From contig NC_081143.1 in the NCBI RefSeq assembly GCF_958295425.1, forward strand, positions 17,832,686 to 17,896,685: a stretch of DNA of 64,000 nt, given 5' to 3'. Source of the stretch: Solea solea (lineage: Eukaryota > Chordata > Actinopteri > Pleuronectiformes > Soleidae). A program made the position numbers and the translations under genes. Within the stretch, counting starts at the first letter, position 1; each line of letters begins with the position of its first letter. Below the pieces are notes generated by a model. It was not told where the DNA came from. It saw nothing but the letters and a program-made list of their open reading frames with translations, and made no database searches. Below, one piece after another: positions 1 through 13,188 of the stretch.

Positions 1-1611
1 GGGAAGACTTTGGCAGGGCATTGTAACACTAGTGTGGATACAAAATATCTTTAGGTGCACTTTGGGAGTCATGTCAACCTCACCCCCCGATCCTCAATCT
101 TCAGTGTGCTTTGTGCTTTACAGCACTGCAGCACTGCAGTCACATCCATGTCCTTTACATGAGGCCCATTAGTTTCTTCAGTCAGTAATGAGAACATGCC
201 TTGTTCTGTGTGTGATGGACTGACTCAGTGTCTTACAGGCATCATGATAATTAATTGGTTACAGTGTAGGTTTTTTGAATTCGCAAGTTTTTTTTTTCCC
301 CCCTCTATTCTCACCTCTATTATCTGTTTTTTCCCCCCCCTTTCTGGAAGCTGTTGTACAGAAAGTTTGGGGTAGGTGATGTGCATGCCTCCTTAGCTTT
401 AGCAGTATAGCATTTGCTTCACTTAACTGGCTATTTTGTTCACACAGAGACAAAAAAACTCAAAAGATTTTATATGACTTGTTTAATATTACTCTTTCCA
501 TGAAAAAGTCTGCAAACATCTGCAAACAAACCCTGAAATTTCACCTTGTGACCCCTCTTGTCAGACAGATTAACATCTGACTTGGACTTGCCAAAAGAAA
601 ATAATGAGTCCACAGTTATTTCTTCGTGATATGTACAGTGCTGGAACATAACAGGTATAGAAAGAGTGAGAGAGAGAAAGAAGAAAGACAGAAGAAGTCA
701 GGAATGATCTTGGACTCTGATTTACAGCCACGGGGTCACCAGTGGAAGTGGAGCTGGAGCAGAGTGGTGCAGAACTCTCCTCCTCCCCCATGGCTTCCTT
801 CACCTCCCGTGCTCCACACAATTTCTTACCGCGTGCTACTTAATATGGGTCATAATGCAATTTGTATATACGTGCAGCTGAATACGCTTTGAATGATTTT
901 TTTTTTTTTTAGTAAACATATGCATCTGATGGGTGGAGCCTTTCAGAAAATGATTCATTATCCCATTAGAAGTTATTTTACTGTCATCATAGCTGCTCTG
1001 AGTTCATGGAGTGCATCAGGTTTTATGATACTGTGCATTTAAAAACCCTTTTCTCTATACGTTAGCAACCTAAACAGCTATTGAATCATTCATACAATGC
1101 CTATATTTTATGTAGTAGAGAAACTTTTCACATGTGTTATCTGTGTGCATGTACTGTATGTGTATGTGTATGTGTGAATAGCCCGAGCCTCGTGTAATCT
1201 TTTACTGTATAGAATCTACAAAGAACACTTTGTTTGAGGAACCTATGCATTTGGTGGATTTCCGTGTGGAAGAAAAGGCACATTTTGAGATATCACCGTT
1301 TAAACGTAACTAAATCAGTTTTAAAATTGAGAGCTACTGCCACTTCTCCTTCTTCTTTTTTGAACTTGAACCAAAGGGCAAGTTAATATTTCACCCTTTC
1401 TTTTAAAGTGATGTTGTAACATCACTGTTTATACGCGTATTTATTGTTTCTAAAAATGTTACTGCACACCCGACACTGCAATCAGGGTCCACGAAGGAAA
1501 GGCAGGATGTTTTTGATGAAGCAGTGGGCTTAATTTAGGACCAAGCATTCTCGGTATCTGTCACCTAACTCCCAATGATCTCAGCACACAGTACCGGAGG
1601 CGTTAGCCCGG

Positions 1612-1612
<1 letters not shown>

Positions 1613-1651
<39 letters not shown>
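1613..1651. repeat. (TG)n microsatellite
   Basis: Uninterrupted TG dinucleotide run of about 19 units. A shorter TG run lies at about 2,247-2,270 and another at about 4,271-4,291. Confidence 0.95.
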
Positions 1652-1653
<2 letters not shown>

Positions 1654-2407
1654 ATCCAGGCAGACGGGTTATAAATTCAAGACATGCACACCGACACTTT
1701 GCCATCCTAAAATATTAAGACATGCCCATCCTCCTTTTTACTTGGTGAATTAAAAATAATCATTACAATTGCAGCCTCTAAATCTAAATGATATGGGTTG
1801 AATTTACTGCCAATTTTTTTTATTATGAATTATTGATACTGGTTATAAAAGGAATAATCCCATTAACGTTTTCACTGGTAATCTCGATTTCATCCTCTCA
1901 AGGAATTGGCATTGTCACAGCTCCTACTTGGCTATAAAATAACCAAACAGGCATAAGCACTGCAAGCAATCCAGCAAAAGCAAAATGCCAACAACCCCTG
2001 CCAAAGACTCCAGCTTGCACCCAGTGTTCTCTCCCTGATAGACAGACACATTTCTGCCTTTTTCTCTGAATTGCACAATTTTTCTGCTTGCATGAAAAAT
2101 GTTTTTTTTTTTTATGAACAACACCAGAATGAGGGGAAAAAAACTCTGCTGTGAAGCAGCTACATGCTGTATAATGTAATTACACGACCCTGCATTTTCC
2201 AGTTCTGTCCATAGGGCTGAGATGTCATACGTGTTTGATGAGTGCATGTGTGTGTGTGTGTGTGTGTGTGCTGGAAAGGAACAATGTGGTTTCTCAAAGA
2301 GAACCTTGTGATGTTCTGACCTCGGGCTTGTCGTCATTTTAATGTTGTATAAAAATGAACGTGCTGCAACTCGTCAAGTGACTGTACCAAGTGCTGGGAG
2401 CAGAGGC

Positions 2408-2457
2408 GTGTGGTCTTCCATTTATCCATAGCCAATGGAAAGAAAGGAAGACCACAC
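2408..2457. repeat. Short inverted repeat (hairpin)
   Basis: The 12-base arm GTGTGGTCTTCC at 2,408-2,419 is matched exactly by its reverse complement at 2,446-2,457, with a 26-base spacer. A folded transcript would make a 50-base stem-loop. Nothing shows that it is transcribed. Confidence 0.8.
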
Positions 2458-4559
2458 AGTGGCATGGTCGGATCAAGTTGACAGAGATCATAATTACAAT
2501 TTGGGTCAGAGTCCAGGACATAACCTCTCTCTTTCTCCTTCATCCAATCCCACTTACGCCCTACGCTGTCCCTCCACTCTATCCTGAATTTATCTTCACA
2601 CCCACTTCACATATCCATACGTCTCTTTCTCCTCGCCTCTCGTCTTTCCATCGCTCACAGAAGCAGCAGCTTTGCCGCCTGCCCGTGTTCAGTTTCATAC
2701 ACAAAATGCAAGAATTAAGATCTGATGAGTCTGCCTATAAATGAATGACACAGGCACGAGTGTTACATTTAAGGATATGGTGACGGTCTTAAAAATAAAA
2801 TATCACGTTGAGATTTATGAATCATTGAGAATATAATGGTGGATTGTTAACTATGGCTCTCCTCCCATATGATTCATATTTGTATCCGGTGGCAGCCAGA
2901 TGACTTAAAGTTATGGGTCCTACAATAAGCCTATTCACTATTGATTTACAACATTTAAGAAAAAAAAACACAAACAGGTGCAGCGGTTTCTGCACTATGT
3001 ACACACACATACATTTATTTTCTAAAATGCCAGACTATCTCCTCAACCACTCCAACAGTCTGCATACACCTGTGTTCTTCAGGGTTAATATCTGGCTGTG
3101 TCTCACTGCCTTTCTTACCTGAAGAAGTAAAGTCATTTAAGATTTGAGTGGTGCCATAACTGCTGCCTCGCCTGCAGCAACGATGACAGTGCTGCTGCTA
3201 CCAATCAGCATGGGAAAATGCCAAACACTGTACAGATCACCAGGCCAAAAAAAAAAAAATGTAATATTTGTGCTTCTTTTCAGCTCAACGGCTCAGAAAT
3301 GTGATGTTGTGCTAACATGGCTGCCAACAATAAGACACGATGACACTGTCCTGTTTTCACTGCTGGAGGCCTCCCAGTAGAAGAGTTCTGTTGAATGCCT
3401 CTTTGCTGCGACATGGAGACGGGCCCACAACCACCAGCGGAGCAGAGCTGAGCTCTAGAGCGGCGTTAGAGCCCTGCTGGGACCTGCCAGACCCACAGAT
3501 TTCACTGCCAGGGGCCTCAGCTCGCAGTCGGTGTGAGTTACAGTCCGCGCTCCCGTCACACACATTCTAATACACACTTACACACAGTTCGCTTGAATGT
3601 GTACGCTATATAGACATGTAGGCGCATGTGCATAGATGGCAAAGTATATGCATGTGCACGGATACATAATCGCTTTATTTACATGATCTAATCATTTTAC
3701 TCTGGAAAAACAGGACTTGGAAACTGACTGACATTGTACTAAATCTAATTTCTCTAAAGAGGACTAACACACCCAGAGAACTCTTCTGTTCATTCCGGCC
3801 CAAACAGGACTAGGTGCTCTGTTCCCACCCCCGAGCTTTAACCCAGAAATAAAATAAGTCAGTACACAGAAGACAACAGCAGAAACAACATGGCAAAACC
3901 CAGGCCGGTACATTTCTTTGGACTGACGAGAAGAGCGAGTTTACTCTCCGCCAGCTCAAAGATTTTAATATTTTAGAGTATTTTAATATTTCGTTGATGG
4001 TAGAAGACAGGTGCTCCACATCCTGGCAATTAGCCGCCAGCTAAATCGGAAACATCCTAATATAAACAAACTGAGAGAGGGCATATCGTCACTCAGCGTT
4101 GTGGAGGCGGTAGGACAGTAACCCAGTTCAACCAGTAAGGTTCAGGATCCGTCAGGATCAGTTTATGGTCAGGGTCTGGCAGCAGCTGGATTGATCAGTC
4201 TGCGTTAACAGGTTTGGTGGAATGGTAGAACTGACATTCGTGTGATTAAGAGGTTTGCAGAAGACTTATATGTGTGTGTGTGTGTGTGTGTGTTTCTGTG
4301 CGAGTGAGTGAGGAGAAAGCATAAATACTTGACTATAATATATTGTCTAAAGTCAATGATAATGTGTACCAGCTGCATAGCTTTTTATTAACTTTAATAA
4401 TTGAGGAAAATCGTGAAATCTGTGTTTAAATTTTTATTTGTTTTTTTACGGCAGCAAAACTTGTTTTTAGGGCAGCTGCAATATTCATCTCTTTTATTCA
4501 GGTTCTCTTTTTTATATTGTGTGAATTATACATCCTTTGTTCGCTGTTTTTTTTGTCTC

Positions 4560-4650
4560 TGTCGTTCTGTGTATTGTTCTGCAGCTGTTGTAGCCCAATA
4601 AAAACTTCCCTGTGGTGACAATAAATTTGATTTGATTTGATTGATTTGCT
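4560..4650 (+). mobile_element. 3' tail of a LINE-like element
   Basis: The segment has an AATAAA-type signal followed by a short tandem TTTGA/TTTGAT tail. This is the usual 3' end of L2/CR1-type non-LTR retrotransposons in fish. No coding part can be recognised upstream, so it is a decayed or heavily 5'-truncated copy. Confidence 0.45.
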
Positions 4651-5016
4651 GATGAGATCTGATCCCACAAGCTTCTTTTTGGGATAAGAAAAATGTATGT
4701 AAGTAATAATTAGACGCAGCAAGCATCCGCATTGAGGAGGCACTGAAAAGTATCCTAAAATGGTTAATGAAGATGTCTTTATTAATTATAGAATATATTT
4801 CACATCGTTTTCAACACGTTGCGAGTGCGTGCACGCTCGTTTCAACTTCATCCATTTTAATGCCAGAGCCTTCACCGAAAAGGCAGAAAATGTTCAAAGA
4901 GAGGGAAGAAAATCTGGACTTAGCACAGCCTGAAACTAACCAAGTGTCGTGATAGCTTTCAAATCACTTCAACTGTTGATAAGTGCCAGGATGACATATT
5001 GATCACTGCTATATAC

Positions 5017-5044
5017 CCTCTCCTCTCCTCTCCTCTCCTCTCCT
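5017..5044. repeat. (CTCTC)n pentanucleotide repeat
   Basis: About five tandem copies of a CTCTC-type pentamer, all pyrimidine on the plus strand. Confidence 0.9.
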
Positions 5045-7914
5045 GCCAGCAGTGTTGTGTATTCCAGCAACCAGCGCCCCAAGCAAGTATGCATCCAGTA
5101 GGAAAAAGGTGAAATCCTGGTAGTGCCAGGCAGCTATATTCTTTTTCTTCTTCTTTTTTTCCCCCCACTGTGCAGCCAAACACAAGGTGTAGACAAAAAA
5201 AATGCAGTTTGTAAGCAGGGGCTGTTTATTTTAACTCTCTCTATACATGTGGCTGGGATGTGGAAAGAGCAATATGTGCACCGAGGACAGCACGCGGCAT
5301 GCGACCTGACAATAGTACTATTATAATAAGATATACTGTAAATAATATGGCTTTGTCGGTCGGGTTCGGGTTGCAACTAGCGGCCACATGCGTACACACA
5401 TACAAATTCACACACACACACATATTTGTATGAAGAAAGGGTAAACAAAATCTATAATTTATGAAGGCCCCAGGTTAAACAGAACTTGGTAAAGGTATAA
5501 AAAAAAACATATTTGTTTAACACCTGACGTGCTGTGTCAGACACCGTGTATTTCTAACAACTTTGAATAATTGAATTTTATATGTCATTTATTTCATATT
5601 ACCAAAACAGTATATAAAATCCTAACGTCAGACATGTTATAAATATGGAGCAGAGAGGAAAAGAATAAAACAAACAAAGAACCTGTACTTACATGTTTGA
5701 TTTTGTGAATATAATAATTAATATTAACTCTGTATCACATAAACTGTTTGGTATCTCACTCTGTACATGTGAATGTGCTGTGGTTGGTGTATTCACGAGG
5801 GAGTTGTTTTAGGGCTCGGCCCAGTCATAACACACTTACTCATACTTTGAAAAGTCAGTTTACAGATAGGCTACTCGACGGTCACTCCCAAACATGTGTA
5901 TATTTTGTAATGTGGATATTTCTTCCCACATGAACACAGTGGCTACATTTATAAATTGTCTGCTAACTCGATGTAACTGTTCTTGTTACGTTAACAAATG
6001 GTCTGTGGTCTGGTGGTTTGTGTGTGTGGACTGAGACGAAGTCAAATTCCCGATCTGATATTTCAGTCCATGTCTGTGTGATATGAGGAGTCCACCGTGA
6101 ACACGCGGACGGAATGGAATTGTGGCATTAAATTAAAGCTCCTAAAGTATTTATTAATAAGATGTTAAGCTATAATGATTAAAGTGGTTAATAAGAACCA
6201 TGTATGTGTCTGTTTAAAGTCAGAAAGAAACTGGAAAACAGTTCAGTCTGTATCTGAGGTACTGTAGTTTCTTTTTCCTCTAATGCATGATAATGTGAGC
6301 TTGTTTTTTTCTGTTTCTTTTTAATGTGTGCATATGTGTGACACATGTTTCTCTTTCTTTGGTGGGGAAAGGTATGACTGCGTGTTTTGCGGTTTAATAT
6401 GAGTATTACTGTTGTCACTGTCGATTCCTCTGTGTGATATGTATGATAAATTCAATAAAGACATAACATTTAAATTAAAGATAACACTGGCCATGCGTGG
6501 TTACGTTGTCTGAGTCCATTATTTTTTTTTTTTTTTATGCCAAAATAAATCTATTATTTAGTTCAAGTTGTACAAATGCATCTTACAAGAGGAGATACAC
6601 AGTGTGCACGAGTGCCTACAAGGCTTGTGTCTACATTTATCCCAGGAATGTACATGTGATGTAATAGTGACGTAATAGAATAGAATGAGGACCGGGTGTG
6701 GAGTAAGATTCCCCTGGAGCAGAGCTAAGGTCTTAAAGTAATAAAGAGCCTTGACCCAGACCATACACCCACTCACAGGGACACGGCACCTCTCTACAAA
6801 TGCTTTCATACTTTGGCTACGCAGCAAGGAAACATGCACTTGGACACACCCACAAACACAGAAAGACAAGACATGGACTTGAATAGCAAACACATGTTTG
6901 TTTCTGTCGTGAAGATGAGCACAAAACGTACAAATGCCCATGCGTTCGCCCTCCTTGGCTGAAATAACGCGCATACGCGACTGAACACATCCTCATTGTC
7001 TGCTGTTGTTCGTCATGCAACAGGGAGCACATGACTTAAATCGGGTGTGGTGCATGACCTGTTATCAGACAAAAGCGTCCCACAGAGAGAGCAGTTGGGG
7101 GAGACTGTGCCTCCCGCCTGTCCTGTGTGTCGGCAGTCATGAGGTCTCAATCCCGTTCGCCACGCAGTGTCTCGTGGTTCAAAGCCATAAAATATTCGAA
7201 GCAAAAAATCCCCTGCTTTTAAAACATGCGGGCACAGTGGCATGTTGACAATAAATCAGCCACTTAGCCTGAGGAAAGTGGTATTAAATGGGGGGGGGGG
7301 GAGTAATTGTAAGAAGCTTCTTTTTGAGGCAAAAAGTGTGAAGCGTTTGATTTTTTTTTTTTTTTTTGCGTCTTAAAAATATCTCACCTAGAGGGCACGA
7401 CGTCTCTCAGTGAGAAGGGTTGTTTTGTGTTTCATGCATTAACCCCGAAGCCTCTAAACGCTTTGCGGTCATGGAAATGTAAATGAAAATATTCCATTGA
7501 TAAAAGCTGCATCCTGTTTTATCACATTTACTGATCTGCATTTTTTAATAGCTAAAACCAAACTGGTTCATACCATTTAATATACGTGTGGTCGTATCAT
7601 AATGTGTCTCATATCTTATCGAGACCACAAAACCGGTCATGCTCACTTAATTCAGTGACAGACGTAACTTAACAGCTTTAGTGTTTTCACCGACACTTCT
7701 GCTGCAGCTTTGTAGCCCAATACACACCTAGAAGAAATACGATATATTTTTTATTTCCCATGTTAATAGATCATAGATATGTAGTTAAAATGTGTTGAAA
7801 TGGATAATAAAGTTTTCCGTAAGTACCATATAGAAATCACAAACATGGAGGCCATAGAAAAGAAATGAACGCGAAGTGGAACCGCAACGATGAAATTAAA
7901 CTGAGCAAACTAAA

Positions 7915-8265
7915 GTCAAATTCACTGGATCGGATATCGGACAGATAAAAACGTAAAATCTGATACACTCCAAAAATAATTGATATCCCATGCACAGACT
8001 GTAAAAAAATGTAAATCAAAATCAGCAAAACCATTTTAGCTGAGTCATGTCTGGGCTGTTTATTTCTTCTTTTTGGGGGAACAATATTTGTTACACAGTT
8101 GGATAACTATGTCATTGAAATGACTCAGCACTAATGTGTTGTTAACAGCTTCATATGTTCATAAATGTTCTAAAAGTATTGTGTAGGACAAATATTAGTA
8201 TCAGCAGATACTCAAGTTTGTGACATCGGTATCAGACACAAAAAAGTGGTATTGTTCCATCCCTG
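7915..8265. mobile_element. Non-autonomous hAT-like element, copy 1
   Basis: The right end reads GTTCCATCCCTG, the inverted form of the CAGGGATG terminus of many fish hAT-type miniature elements. The interior (TCACTGGATCGGATATCGG, then a GAGTCATGTC-like block and TTACACAGTTGGA) matches the same blocks in the same order in the copy at 9.8-10.1 kb. The left terminus is not clear, so this copy is probably truncated. There is no transposase coding sequence. Confidence 0.6.
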
Positions 8266-8269
8266 GTCA

Positions 8270-8435
8270 GGACCAGTGGTCCTGGTTAAGTTTAGAGCTA
8301 ACATTTTAATTGTGGTTAGGTTAAGGTTAGGGTTAGGCATCGAATGGTTAGTGAGAATGCTTAGTTTAGGTTCTCCAAATGAATGGAAATCAATGCAGTG
8401 TCTGCAATGGCCGCATATTCACTGACACAAGGTTA
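8270..8435 (+). repeat. Fish interspersed repeat, GGTTAGGGTTAGGC family, copy 1
   Basis: The segment contains a run of GGTTAGG-like units (near 8,318-8,340) followed by AATGAATGGAAATCAATGC. The same arrangement recurs at 47.1-47.35 kb, 48.65-48.88 kb and, reversed, at 49.74-49.86 kb. The TTAGGG-like units are part of this dispersed repeat and not a telomere. Confidence 0.6.
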
Positions 8436-8810
8436 GAGGGTTTGTCCACTGTGAAGATACTGTATGAAAAGGGCCAATTGTATGGTGTAATGCTGATGGC
8501 TACATGAAAATCAAGTGAAGAAGCTTTGAATCACAGGCCTGTATGTGTGTGACCATGGCTAACTGTGGAACGAATCAAAAAGCCCAAGGACGGTAAAGGC
8601 AGATGTACAGATAGACGACTGCAGTGACGGACGTCCCTTTGACTGATGGCTTTGTAAAATAGTTCCCTCCTTCTGAGTCGAGAATAGTTTGAATTTAAAT
8701 GTACGCATGTCATTTGTTGAATAAAGGTTGGACTCTGTGGATAACTGTGGTGTCATCTGTGTAAAACTACTCACTGTATGAAACTTTTATTTGATATGAT
8801 TAAAAATGTC

Positions 8811-9358
8811 TGGCGCTTTTCCGTGATACAGTTCCAGCATGGCTCGACTCAACTCTGTTTGGTATCGTTTTCCATTACTATAGTGACTCCTCAACATGGG
8901 CTGGGTCGTCACAGCACAGCCGCGACATCGCTTTATACACGACACACACAGACTCGTGACAAGTAAAGCAGTTGTTTTCAGTGTACTGAATCATTAGAAT
9001 CAGTTTATTAAAAAGATTAGTTCAGTATTTCCTGCATGACCGGAGCAGACACAGTCACAGAAGTCAAAAATGGCAGAACAGGTAGTGATTTGGCTCTCGA
9101 TTGCCGGCAGTGCTGTCGCTAAATACAGATACAGAAAAACTGATCTACATTTCAGCATTGTTCGGTTTGATTTCTGTGTCGGACGTCGCACTCATGACTA
9201 ACAGTGCCAATCAGTGGCCGATAGTCTGTTGACCTCACACGACAATATCGGCTCAGCTCACTTGGAACCTCGCCAGAGCAGGTACTAAATAAGTACCAGG
9301 TACTAGTAGAGTCGAGCCGTGCCGAGTCGTGCTGGAAATGTGTAGTGGAAGAGAGCCA
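8811..9358. mobile_element. Non-autonomous DNA transposon with long terminal inverted repeats
   Basis: The left end (8,811-8,850) begins TGGCGCTTTTCCGTGATACA and continues CAGCATGGCTCGACTC. The right end (9,309-9,358) is its diverged reverse complement, GAGTCGAGCC through GTAGTGGAAGAGAGCCA. Terminal repeats of about 40-50 bases bracket some 550 bases with no transposase. The GAGTCGAGCCGTGCCGAGTCG motif is widespread in fish genomes. I could not define a clean target-site duplication, so the superfamily is uncertain. Confidence 0.65.
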
Positions 9359-9805
9359 TTACAATCAGCTTCCCACCAATGTGTGGGTTTTAAATGGATA
9401 AATGTGGTAAAGTAATGACACATAGTCAGCGCGGACAGAGCAACCAGCATTAGACACAGAGACTCAATCTCACAGAAAACAGCCGTTTACAAACTTCAGT
9501 TTCTAGTCAGATCCTTTGTTTCATGCACATGGCAGAGACAGTGCTCAGTGTCAGTACTTCATACTCAAAAAAATAATGTCAGATTTTATTTGTGTATTTT
9601 TGAGGCAGGCACACCAGTTTCTTTCTCTAGTATAATGGGGCTTAAGTGAGCATTTCAGGATGTGGCATGCGAGAGCAACTGAACACTTCCTGTTCCATCG
9701 GATGAAGGAGCGTGTCACATTTTTAATGGCGCTTGGACAATAATGTTGTAATGTAATGTCAAATAAACTGCACATGGCTTCAGCAACACAGGCAGCACTT
9801 ACTAG

Positions 9806-10086
9806 TAGGGATGAGCCAGTGTAATACTTAGTATCATTATCTGCACATGTCTGGTTAAAATCACTGGATCAGATAACAGAAAAACAAAAGTATGAAACCC
9901 AAAACGATCCAAAAATCCCAAATATCATATAAATACTTGGACTAAGCACAGACTATAAATAATTAACTGAGTGAATTAAGGCATGAGTCAGCAGAATACT
10001 TGTTATACAGTTGGAGCATTATGTTTCTATAGCTAAACGATACTGCTTAGTAGCTTAAAAAAGACACTGGTATCGAGCCATCCCTG
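9806..10086. mobile_element. Non-autonomous hAT-like element, copy 2
   Basis: The element begins TAGGGATGAGCC and ends GGCTCCATCCCTG-like (GAGCCATCCCTG), giving imperfect terminal inverted repeats of about 12 bases. The flanking octamers CTTACTAG and CTCGGTAG agree at five of eight positions, compatible with a decayed 8-bp target duplication. The interior shares ordered blocks with the copy at 7.9-8.27 kb. No protein is encoded. Confidence 0.6.
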
Positions 10087-10882
10087 CTCGGTAGTACAAT
10101 CATTTTATTGTCAGTTTTGCTTTTCACTGGGTTTGTTGACAAAAGCATCATCAGACTTAGCCTGAAACTATTTTCCACGAAAATAGTGCATGTAAAAAGT
10201 CACGGGACCAGTGCACTGATGTGAATTCAAATGTAGTTTGACGAGTACGATTAACTACTCTGAAGAAGAGGCGGAAAAACAGTACAATTGCCAGTATATA
10301 TGCTTCAAATACAGTCACAAGATATGGTTCAAATGTATAGATGGTACAACCCAGGAATCCGTACGTGTGTATCTCACACTCATCCAAGTTCACATCCAGG
10401 GCCTCGTTGTTGAATATAAAAAGCATGTTAGTAGTCTCCAACTGCTATGCAAATTGGAGGAGTTAGGCCTCCATTCACTATGCAAAGTGACAGCAGAGAC
10501 ACTGCACTTAGGGAGATGAATGTGAAAATCATCTACACATTCTTTAAGCTCAGCAAGCCGAGTGACGACAATACTCACTTTAAAATACTACACTTTTCAG
10601 TGTCGTATCTGATATTTTCCTATCACTGAATTTGTGGCGAGTGTGTGAGTTTTCCTCCCAAGATACATCTTGAGAACCCACTTCAAACCCCTGCGGTTCT
10701 GCATAGAGCAAATTATAAACTGCTTGGAAATTTCACATGACTCTGAGTATGAGTGAAATAAAGAGGTAACGGACGCAAGAAGAATTTTATCGTCTTGAAA
10801 GAGAGACATATCATTCCGGTTGTGCAGCATGATAATTAATCACATTTCTTACTTAGACATGCCTGGACTTTAACTGTCATTA

Positions 10883-11602
10883 GGGCCCGAGCACTCACAC
10901 TGTACTAAGAGTTGGTGAAAATGGACAAAAATTGGCACACAAATCAGAACTGGCGAACAATTTTATAAAATAAGGGAAATAAGTGAAAGTGGTGCAAAAT
11001 GACTCAGTAGCGCTCCCCAAAGGTGAAACCTGGTAGCCGAAAGCTGAAACTAAGTGGCAGCAAATTTCACAAAATATTGGTGGAAACATGTCACAACCCA
11101 AGACGAACAGTATAGTCTCTAGTGATCAGGAAGTCGGCCATTTTGAATCTGGCATCCATCTTGGCGATTTGCGCATTTCAAAAATCACCAAACACGTAGA
11201 ATGTGTCAATTTGTACTGGACACATCAAAGATGGAAAGTTGTCAAAAGATTCAAAAGGGTGTGGCCTTGGCAACCATCAAAATCTTCCAAACAGCCACCA
11301 AACAGGAAGTGGCCTATAACGTCACTATAGATTGACCGATCGGTTCAAAACTTCATACATGACACAAGACAACGACCTTGAACACACGTCTACAAACATG
11401 AACTTGACCCAACAAAAAATCAGCCATTTTGAATTTCGCCACTGTTTTGCCACAAAAGAGGACGTGCCCTCTAACTTTGCTCTACATTCACCGATCTGCA
11501 CAAAACTTCACACGAGATAAGAGACCCGGCCAGAAAACATCAGCACATGAAAACTCAAGGGCATAGCGCCACCTGCTGGCAGGGCAGTGGCTGCGAGGGC
11601 CC
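10883..11602. repeat. 0.7 kb dispersed fish repeat
   Basis: The stretch starts TAGGGCCCGAGCACTCAC and ends near GCTGCGAGGGCCCG. These ends form a loose inverted pair around GGGCCC. Inside are AAGTCGGCCATTTTGAAT and CAGCCATTTTGAATTT, two related internal blocks, and near the end GCGCCACCTGCTGGCAGG. I recognise this as a repeat type common in teleosts. Open frames here carry no known domain. A related-looking but shorter sequence occurs at about 42.73 kb. Confidence 0.6.
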
Positions 11603-12270
11603 GGACGATACTGCTTTTTATTTGTTAATAAACAGTGTGATGAAACCTCATGTCTTATTATCTGAACAGTGGGAAAGAATCTATCCAATAGATTAAAATA
11701 AATGACTAGATAAATCTTTACCTGCCAGCTATCCTACTTCTCCTATTTTAAAAATGACATGATGTTCCGCCAAAGACAAGAAAAGCCTCAGTCCATGAGC
11801 CAGACCCAGGAGCTGCATCAGGAGCTCCGCTCCTACAGCCTACAATCCACACCCTGGAGCTGCATCGGAGGAACTGCTTACATAGTCCAGTGGGACCAGT
11901 CTAAGATTTGCAAACATGCAGACACGCCTTATCTATGCTGCATTTCTGCCAGATACTGAACAGACACAGACGCTTGCAGATAAAACAGCGAAGGCACAAA
12001 GCCACATGAACTCACACCTACAAACTTTAAATACAGCCCCTCAGATGCATTGTTTAACAATAACTAAATGCTTTTGAGGCTAAAATGTTCACAGTTACTT
12101 GAGTGTTTACCACTGGTAAGTACACACAGCTGTTAGTGTCCAGTGCAGCTAGTGAACAATGCTGGCAGCTCCACACCTCCAGCACAAGGGACACATTAAG
12201 AAAAATTGTGGGAGGAACTGGCCCACTCACTCTCTCACTTTACAGACCAGTCCCTTGTGTACATGTGTTG

Positions 12271-12377
<107 letters not shown>

Positions 12378-13144
12378 CTACACAAGCATGTGTTTAATGT
12401 AAAATGTCCTCAACGTTTGAGTAGGATGAAAATCTTACCGCAAGTCACAAGGACTACAGTACGTCTGCAGACAATTAAAGTACAGAATGTAAGACTAAAG
12501 AATACAGGAGCGGATGAAGACTTTTATAATACATTAACCCAGAGCTCGAAAGCTTTGCAGCAAATGTCGCACCATTTTTGTTTCTCAGAATTAGGTCACT
12601 TGTATTACAACTTGCTGCATCAACTTTAAAAGCGTCAGGTGTGATGACTCATGCCATCTGACCAGTACATTTTTCTTACATGCATTAGTCAAGTCCCCTG
12701 GAGAAAGACGATGTTTGAGATGAAGAAGGCAGAGAAAGATTTGCCAACCTCACTCGCTGGCATGTCCTATTGCTCAACCTGTTGATCAGGCTCTTGCCCA
12801 AAGGGCCTGAATGCATTTTTCACTTTTGGCTGTTTCTGTTAAGCCAAGCATTGGTGGTTTCCATGCCAACTGCCTCAAGCTAAAATTATATATTTATTCA
12901 AGAATTGACATAAGCTGTGCAAAGCATGTGTGTACACACAGAAAAATGCAGTTTTGATACATTTATAAAATCAAGATGTTGATGTGGGTGACAGGCTAAA
13001 CTGACAACAAGCGGTTGCCAGAGAACGAGTTTCAGCATCTGTCTTGCTTTTGCAAGAGTGCGAAATCTCTGGTTTCAACAGCAATCCCTGTGGCCTACAG
13101 TGACACATGACCCCAACACTGCACTTGGTCATTGGTATGGTTGG

Positions 13145-13147
<3 letters not shown>

Positions 13148-13184
<37 letters not shown>
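13148..13184. repeat. (CA)n microsatellite
   Basis: Uninterrupted CA run of about 18 units. Confidence 0.95.

Positions 13185-13188
<4 letters not shown>

Larger units (their letters stand above)
1..7880. other. Non-coding flank, no gene seen
   Basis: I see no exon with credible splice sites and protein-like content on either strand. The stretch holds simple repeats, a LINE-like 3' tail near 4.56-4.65 kb and an inverted repeat near 2.4 kb, listed separately. A GC-richer patch at about 3,360-3,560 is open in one frame on each strand but resembles no protein I know. This is probably intergenic DNA downstream of the minus-strand gene at 35 kb. Confidence 0.6.

Noticed and set aside
3340..3570. 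GC-richer patch open on both strands, with a GTGTGAGT donor-like word
   Set aside because: No matching acceptor, no known domain and no plausible neighbouring exons; left unannotated.
8318..8340. GGTTAGG/TTAGGG units suggesting an interstitial telomere
   Set aside because: The units are imperfect, few, and recur inside a dispersed repeat at three other places in the window.
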